Of a stretch of DNA of 64,000 bases, positions 60,298 to 64,000 are shown in pieces. Position 1 is the stretch's first letter. Every line of letters starts with the position of its first letter. The notes under the pieces were generated by a model, which saw only the letters and a list, made by a program, of their open reading frames with translations, ran no database searches and was not told the DNA's origin. The stretch covers positions 61,534 to 125,533 of the forward strand of contig NZ_JAQTLH010000006.1 of NCBI RefSeq assembly GCF_028714975.1. The letters are read 5' to 3'. A program made the position numbers and the translations under genes. Source of the stretch: Sulfurimonas sp. (lineage in GTDB: Bacteria > Campylobacterota > Campylobacteria > Campylobacterales > Sulfurimonadaceae).

Positions 60298-60327
60298 CTA
60301 CGCTAGCCGCTGTGGCACTAAAGCTTG
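60298..60327 (+). repeat. Dispersed intergenic repeat, copy 3
   Basis: CTACGCTAGCCGCTGTGGCACTAAAGCTTG followed by CCTC-TTGT-GAGG hairpin. Confidence 0.85.
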
Positions 60328-60534
60328 CCTCTTGTGAGGCAGAAAGACTTCTCGCATAAATACGAGAGAATATAGTTATTCATTGCTAAAATTATACCTT
60401 TTCGCTCTTATATTTGAAATAAAATTAGTAAGAATTCTTTTTTTAGATAAGAGGCTAATTTTTTTTGTGGTATTATAAGACTAATATTTGTAATAATGTA
60501 TTTTAGCGGATTTGAGTAAGGCAGAAAATAAGTA

Positions 60535-61275
60535 ATGTTTAGATTTTTTTTATTGATTTTAGGGTTGGGTATAATCCCGATTTTCGGAGCAGAAGCGGTA
60601 GCGATTCCTACTATGAATTTTGAGCTCTCTGCTCCAAATACTCCGCAGCAGCTTGTCAGCTCTTTAAATGTACTTGTTCTATTAACACTGCTCTTTTTGG
60701 CACCGAGCATGGTTCTTGTTATGACGACTTTTACAAGATTTGTCATAGTTTTTGGTTTTTTGCGTCAAGCACTCGGTACACAACAAGTTCCCCCCACGCA
60801 GCTTTTGGTAATGCTTGCTATGATTTTAACCTTTTTTGTTATGGAACCTGTCGGTAAAAAAGCTTATGATGATGGAATAAAGCCTTATGTAGAGAAAAAA
60901 ATAGGCTATGAAGAGGCTTTTGACAAAACTACTCTGCCGTTTAAAAATTTTATGATTAGAAATACGCGAGAGAAAGATTTGGCTCTCTTTTTTAGAATCA
61001 GAAAAATGGAAAATCCTGCAAGCATTGCAGATGTGCCTCTTTCTATAGTCATTCCCGCATTTGTTATAAGCGAGCTAAAAACAGCTTTTGAGATTGGCTT
61101 TTTATTGTTTTTACCGTTTTTGGTAATCGATATGGTCGTAGCGTCCATACTTATGTCTATGGGTATGATGATGTTACCGCCTATCATGATAGCGCTCCCC
61201 TTTAAGATACTCGTATTTGTTCTTATCGACGGATGGAGTCTGCTCATCGGTAACCTGATAGCTTCGGTTAAATAG
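60535..61275 (+). CDS. fliP: Flagellar export protein FliP
   Basis: MTTFTRFVIVFGFLRQALGTQQVPPTQLL, MGMMMLPP, LLIGNLIAS. Confidence 0.96.
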   Translation: MFRFFLLILGLGIIPIFGAEAVAIPTMNFELSAPNTPQQLVSSLNVLVLLTLLFLAPSMVLVMTTFTRFVIVFGFLRQALGTQQVPPTQLLVMLAMILTFFVMEPVGKKAYDDGIKPYVEKKIGYEEAFDKTTLPFKNFMIRNTREKDLALFFRIRKMENPASIADVPLSIVIPAFVISELKTAFEIGFLLFLPFLVIDMVVASILMSMGMMMLPPIMIALPFKILVFVLIDGWSLLIGNLIASVK

Positions 61276-61283
61276 AAAATAAA

Positions 61284-62405
61284 GTGAACGGTATGAATTG
61301 TAAATATTTTGGCGAGTGTGGCGCGTGTAAGGTTTATGAAGGCGGCTATGAGCATCAGCTGGCTTTAAAACTTGAGTTAAATCAGGAGAGATTTCTTCCT
61401 TTTTACAGCGGCGATATATCTGCATTTGAATCACCACGCACTCATTATCGCTCAAGAAGCGAGTTTAAAATTTGGCATGACGGAGATACTCTTCATTACG
61501 CTATGAATCATATAGATAAAAAAGGCGTAGTTTTTATTGATGAATGTCCGCAGGTAAGCCGCTCTATATCCGCATTGATGCCAAAACTCTTAAAAGCTAT
61601 AAAAGAGAGAGATATCGGCTTTAAACTATTTGGTGTTGATTTTTTAAGCTCAAATAGCGGCGAGATAGCCGTTTCGCTTCTCTATCACAGAGCGTTGGAC
61701 GGCGTATGGAAAGAGCTTGCCTCTGAGATTGCAGCCGAGCTTGAAATATATATTATAGGACGAAGCAGAGGTCAAAAAGTCGTAATCGGGCAGGATCGTG
61801 TAACGGAGATTTTAAATGTGGACGGCGAAGAGTTTAGGTTTAACTATATAGAGAATAGTTTTACACAGCCAAACTCTCAAGTAAATGAGCAGATGATTAC
61901 ATGGGCATTGAAAAATCTCTTGGATGCGGATACGGATTTGCTTGAACTATATTGCGGTGCCGGAAATTTTACAATACCATTTGCCAAAAAATTTAGAAAA
62001 GTTTTGGCAACCGAGATATCAAAATCATCCATCAACGCGGCAAAGTCCAATATGGGTTTAAACGGTGTGCATAATATTGAGTTCGTACGAATGGGCGTTG
62101 AAGAGTTTGTACAGGCTCTTGATGGCGTACGGGAGTTTAACAGAATGAAAGAGATTGATTTAAAATTATATAATATCAATACTATATTCGTAGACCCGCC
62201 AAGAAGCGGAATGGATGAAGATACCTGCAGGTTTGCCGCAAGGTACGAGAATATTATCTATATATCTTGCAACCCTGAAACATTGGCTAGGGATTTGGCT
62301 ATTTTATGCCAAACGCATATAGTTTGCGATATGGCTCTTTTTGACCAGTTTCCATATACTCATCATGCGGAGATGGGCGTAAAATTAACTAGAAAAGGGC
62401 TCTAA
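61284..62405 (+). CDS. trmA: tRNA (uracil-5-)-methyltransferase TrmA
   Basis: SFTQPNSQVNEQM, LLELYCGAGNFTIPFAKKF, VDPPRSGMDE, YISCNPETLARDL. Confidence 0.93.
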   Translation: MNGMNCKYFGECGACKVYEGGYEHQLALKLELNQERFLPFYSGDISAFESPRTHYRSRSEFKIWHDGDTLHYAMNHIDKKGVVFIDECPQVSRSISALMPKLLKAIKERDIGFKLFGVDFLSSNSGEIAVSLLYHRALDGVWKELASEIAAELEIYIIGRSRGQKVVIGQDRVTEILNVDGEEFRFNYIENSFTQPNSQVNEQMITWALKNLLDADTDLLELYCGAGNFTIPFAKKFRKVLATEISKSSINAAKSNMGLNGVHNIEFVRMGVEEFVQALDGVREFNRMKEIDLKLYNINTIFVDPPRSGMDEDTCRFAARYENIIYISCNPETLARDLAILCQTHIVCDMALFDQFPYTHHAEMGVKLTRKGL

Positions 62406-62408
62406 AAT

Positions 62409-62642
62409 ATGAAAATAATAGTTGTAGCTTTAGTGATATTTTCATTTTTATATTCCGATGAGATAAAAAAAAGAGATTTAGAAAGTGAAAATAAAAAACT
62501 AATCGAAAAGATTAAAGAGTTAGAAAATCAAATTAAAAATTATAGCTGCAAATGTGACGATGAAAACAGTTTTTTTGAGCTGATGATGAAAAAAGAGTAT
62601 CAAGAAAAGAACTTGCAAATACAAAAAGTAGATGTGTACTAA
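62409..62642 (+). CDS. Hypothetical secreted coiled-coil protein
   Basis: Short signal-like N-terminus, Lys/Glu-rich heptad-like body; 3 nt after trmA. Confidence 0.55.
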   Translation: MKIIVVALVIFSFLYSDEIKKRDLESENKKLIEKIKELENQIKNYSCKCDDENSFFELMMKKEYQEKNLQIQKVDVY

Positions 62643-62700
62643 ATCGGTAGAGTTGTTAATGATATAATGTCAAAAAAAATAAAGAATTAAAAGATTATAT

Positions 62701-64000
62701 ATGAAAAAAATATTGATTATCGGTGACGGCGAAACAGCAGGGCATTTTATAAACAGAGTAATGGATACATACACCAGTGAAAATGTTTACTATGTAGTTC
62801 AAACCAAGTCTGAAAAAAATAAAAATATAAATTTACCTCGATTTAAGTTTTACGAGTTTGACCCTACGAGTTTATATAGATTGACCAATCTGCTAAAAAT
62901 GGAGTTTGCTCAAGCTATTATAGCTATGGATAATCAAGCCGATGTTGAGCATACGATAAAAAACATCAGAAGTCTAAAAAAACAGCTTCGTATTATTGTC
63001 TTAAACAAATGGAACTTGACAAATGAGGATGCAAATGTCGTTTTAATCAATACGAATGAGATCTTATCTTCAAGACTAATCGACTATTTGCCCAATGTTC
63101 CGGTTATCGCTCAAAATGTAGGATTGGGCGAGGGTGAAATAATGGAAGTTTTAGTTCCGTTTGGAAGCTCATTTGTTTACAAGCATATCGGCGTTATTGA
63201 GCAAAAAGATTGGCGAATCGTTGCGATATATAGAAATAGAAAACTTATCATGCCAAACCGCCGCAGAATGATTCAGCCAAACGATCTTTTGCTTCTAATC
63301 GGCGAACCTGCCGTGCTTAAGTCCGTTTACAAAGCAATTAAAAGAGAGTTGGGACAGTTTCCGGAGCCTTTTGGTTCAAATATTTATCTCTATCTTGATA
63401 TGAATTTGTTAAACCTAAAAACTGTTGAGAAGCTTGTCAAGAGATCTATATTCGTGCATAAAAAGTTTGGGCATACTCTTATTATAAAAATCGTCAATCC
63501 AAGCGATATCGATGTTATTTGGAAAATAAAAGAGTATAGAGACGAGAGTGTCATAATCGATATAAATTACGACACCGACAATCAAAAAGCAAGCTTTTTT
63601 AATGATATAAAATCTTATCATGTAGGTTTGGTAATCGTTTCAAATGAAATATTTAACGATTATGTTATGCGAACAACACTATATGAAGCGCAAATACCTG
63701 TTTTAAAACTAACAAAAAAAGAGCTCTCAAGCGTAAAAGATGCTTCAATAATTTTAGGAGACAATCGTGATTTAGAGAAAATTTCATCAATAATATTTGA
63801 TATTGCAGAACAGATGAATCTAAATATAGAGCTTTACAACTACTTAAATGAGCATCAAGAAGCAAAAGAACAAGTAATAGAACACTATTATAATCTTGCT
63901 ACAATTTTTTCAAAAAGTATTAAAATCATTAAAGAGAGTGAAAATCCAATCAAAAAGCTTAAAAAGAAAGATAATTTTATTCAGATTTTACCTTTTACAA
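62701..64000 (+). CDS. TrkA-N/C (RCK-like) domain protein, 3' truncated by window edge
   Basis: MKKILIIGDGETAGHFINRVMDTYTSENVYYVVQ; TrkA-C-like WRIVAIYRNRKLIMPNRRRMIQPNDLLLLIGEP; absent from ORF track because no stop lies in the window. Confidence 0.8.
   Translation, partial: MKKILIIGDGETAGHFINRVMDTYTSENVYYVVQTKSEKNKNINLPRFKFYEFDPTSLYRLTNLLKMEFAQAIIAMDNQADVEHTIKNIRSLKKQLRIIVLNKWNLTNEDANVVLINTNEILSSRLIDYLPNVPVIAQNVGLGEGEIMEVLVPFGSSFVYKHIGVIEQKDWRIVAIYRNRKLIMPNRRRMIQPNDLLLLIGEPAVLKSVYKAIKRELGQFPEPFGSNIYLYLDMNLLNLKTVEKLVKRSIFVHKKFGHTLIIKIVNPSDIDVIWKIKEYRDESVIIDINYDTDNQKASFFNDIKSYHVGLVIVSNEIFNDYVMRTTLYEAQIPVLKLTKKELSSVKDASIILGDNRDLEKISSIIFDIAEQMNLNIELYNYLNEHQEAKEQVIEHYYNLATIFSKSIKIIKESENPIKKLKKKDNFIQILPFT

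Overview
This window looks like a Campylobacterota chromosome segment (Sulfurimonas-like by gene content; taxonomy is inferred). Most of it is ordinary core genome: c-di-GMP proteins, Ktr/Trk K+ uptake, a complete chemosensory operon on the minus strand (about 5.9-18.4 kb), dsbD, rmuC, glyS, truA, an lptF/G-like gene, prepilin peptidase, uppS, coaBC, sbcCD, glmU, fliP, trmA. The main accessory region is an ~8.9 kb integrated element at about 25112-33983. It is bounded by a perfect 17-bp direct repeat (ATATTTAAAGTGTGGTT) and sits between a family-4 uracil-DNA glycosylase gene and a GH17-like gene. It carries a tyrosine integrase, an excisionase-like HTH, a rolling-circle-type Rep, a small gpV/RstB-like protein, a block of strong hairpins that may be a replication origin, and an apparently complete retron. 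The retron consists of an msr-msd ncRNA with visible a1/a2 repeats, a branching-G context and a long msd hairpin, followed by a nucleoside-deoxyribosyltransferase-like effector and a YADD reverse transcriptase, resembling the Ec86/Eco1 (type II-A) layout. Three flanking ORFs of unknown function (DUF4917/SIR2-like, TM + beta-barrel-like, and a 376-aa orphan just after the RT) are the best candidates for undescribed biology. Other accessory items: HTH-Fic, VapBC and HepT-MntA modules, a lone AAA ATPase next to sbcCD, a dispersed intergenic hairpin repeat (3 copies), and several catalytically degenerate signalling proteins (a histidine kinase with H->N, a GGDEF with SESEY, a PAS protein with an MCP-like tip). 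Everything comes from reading the sequence and the supplied ORF translations; no database search was run.
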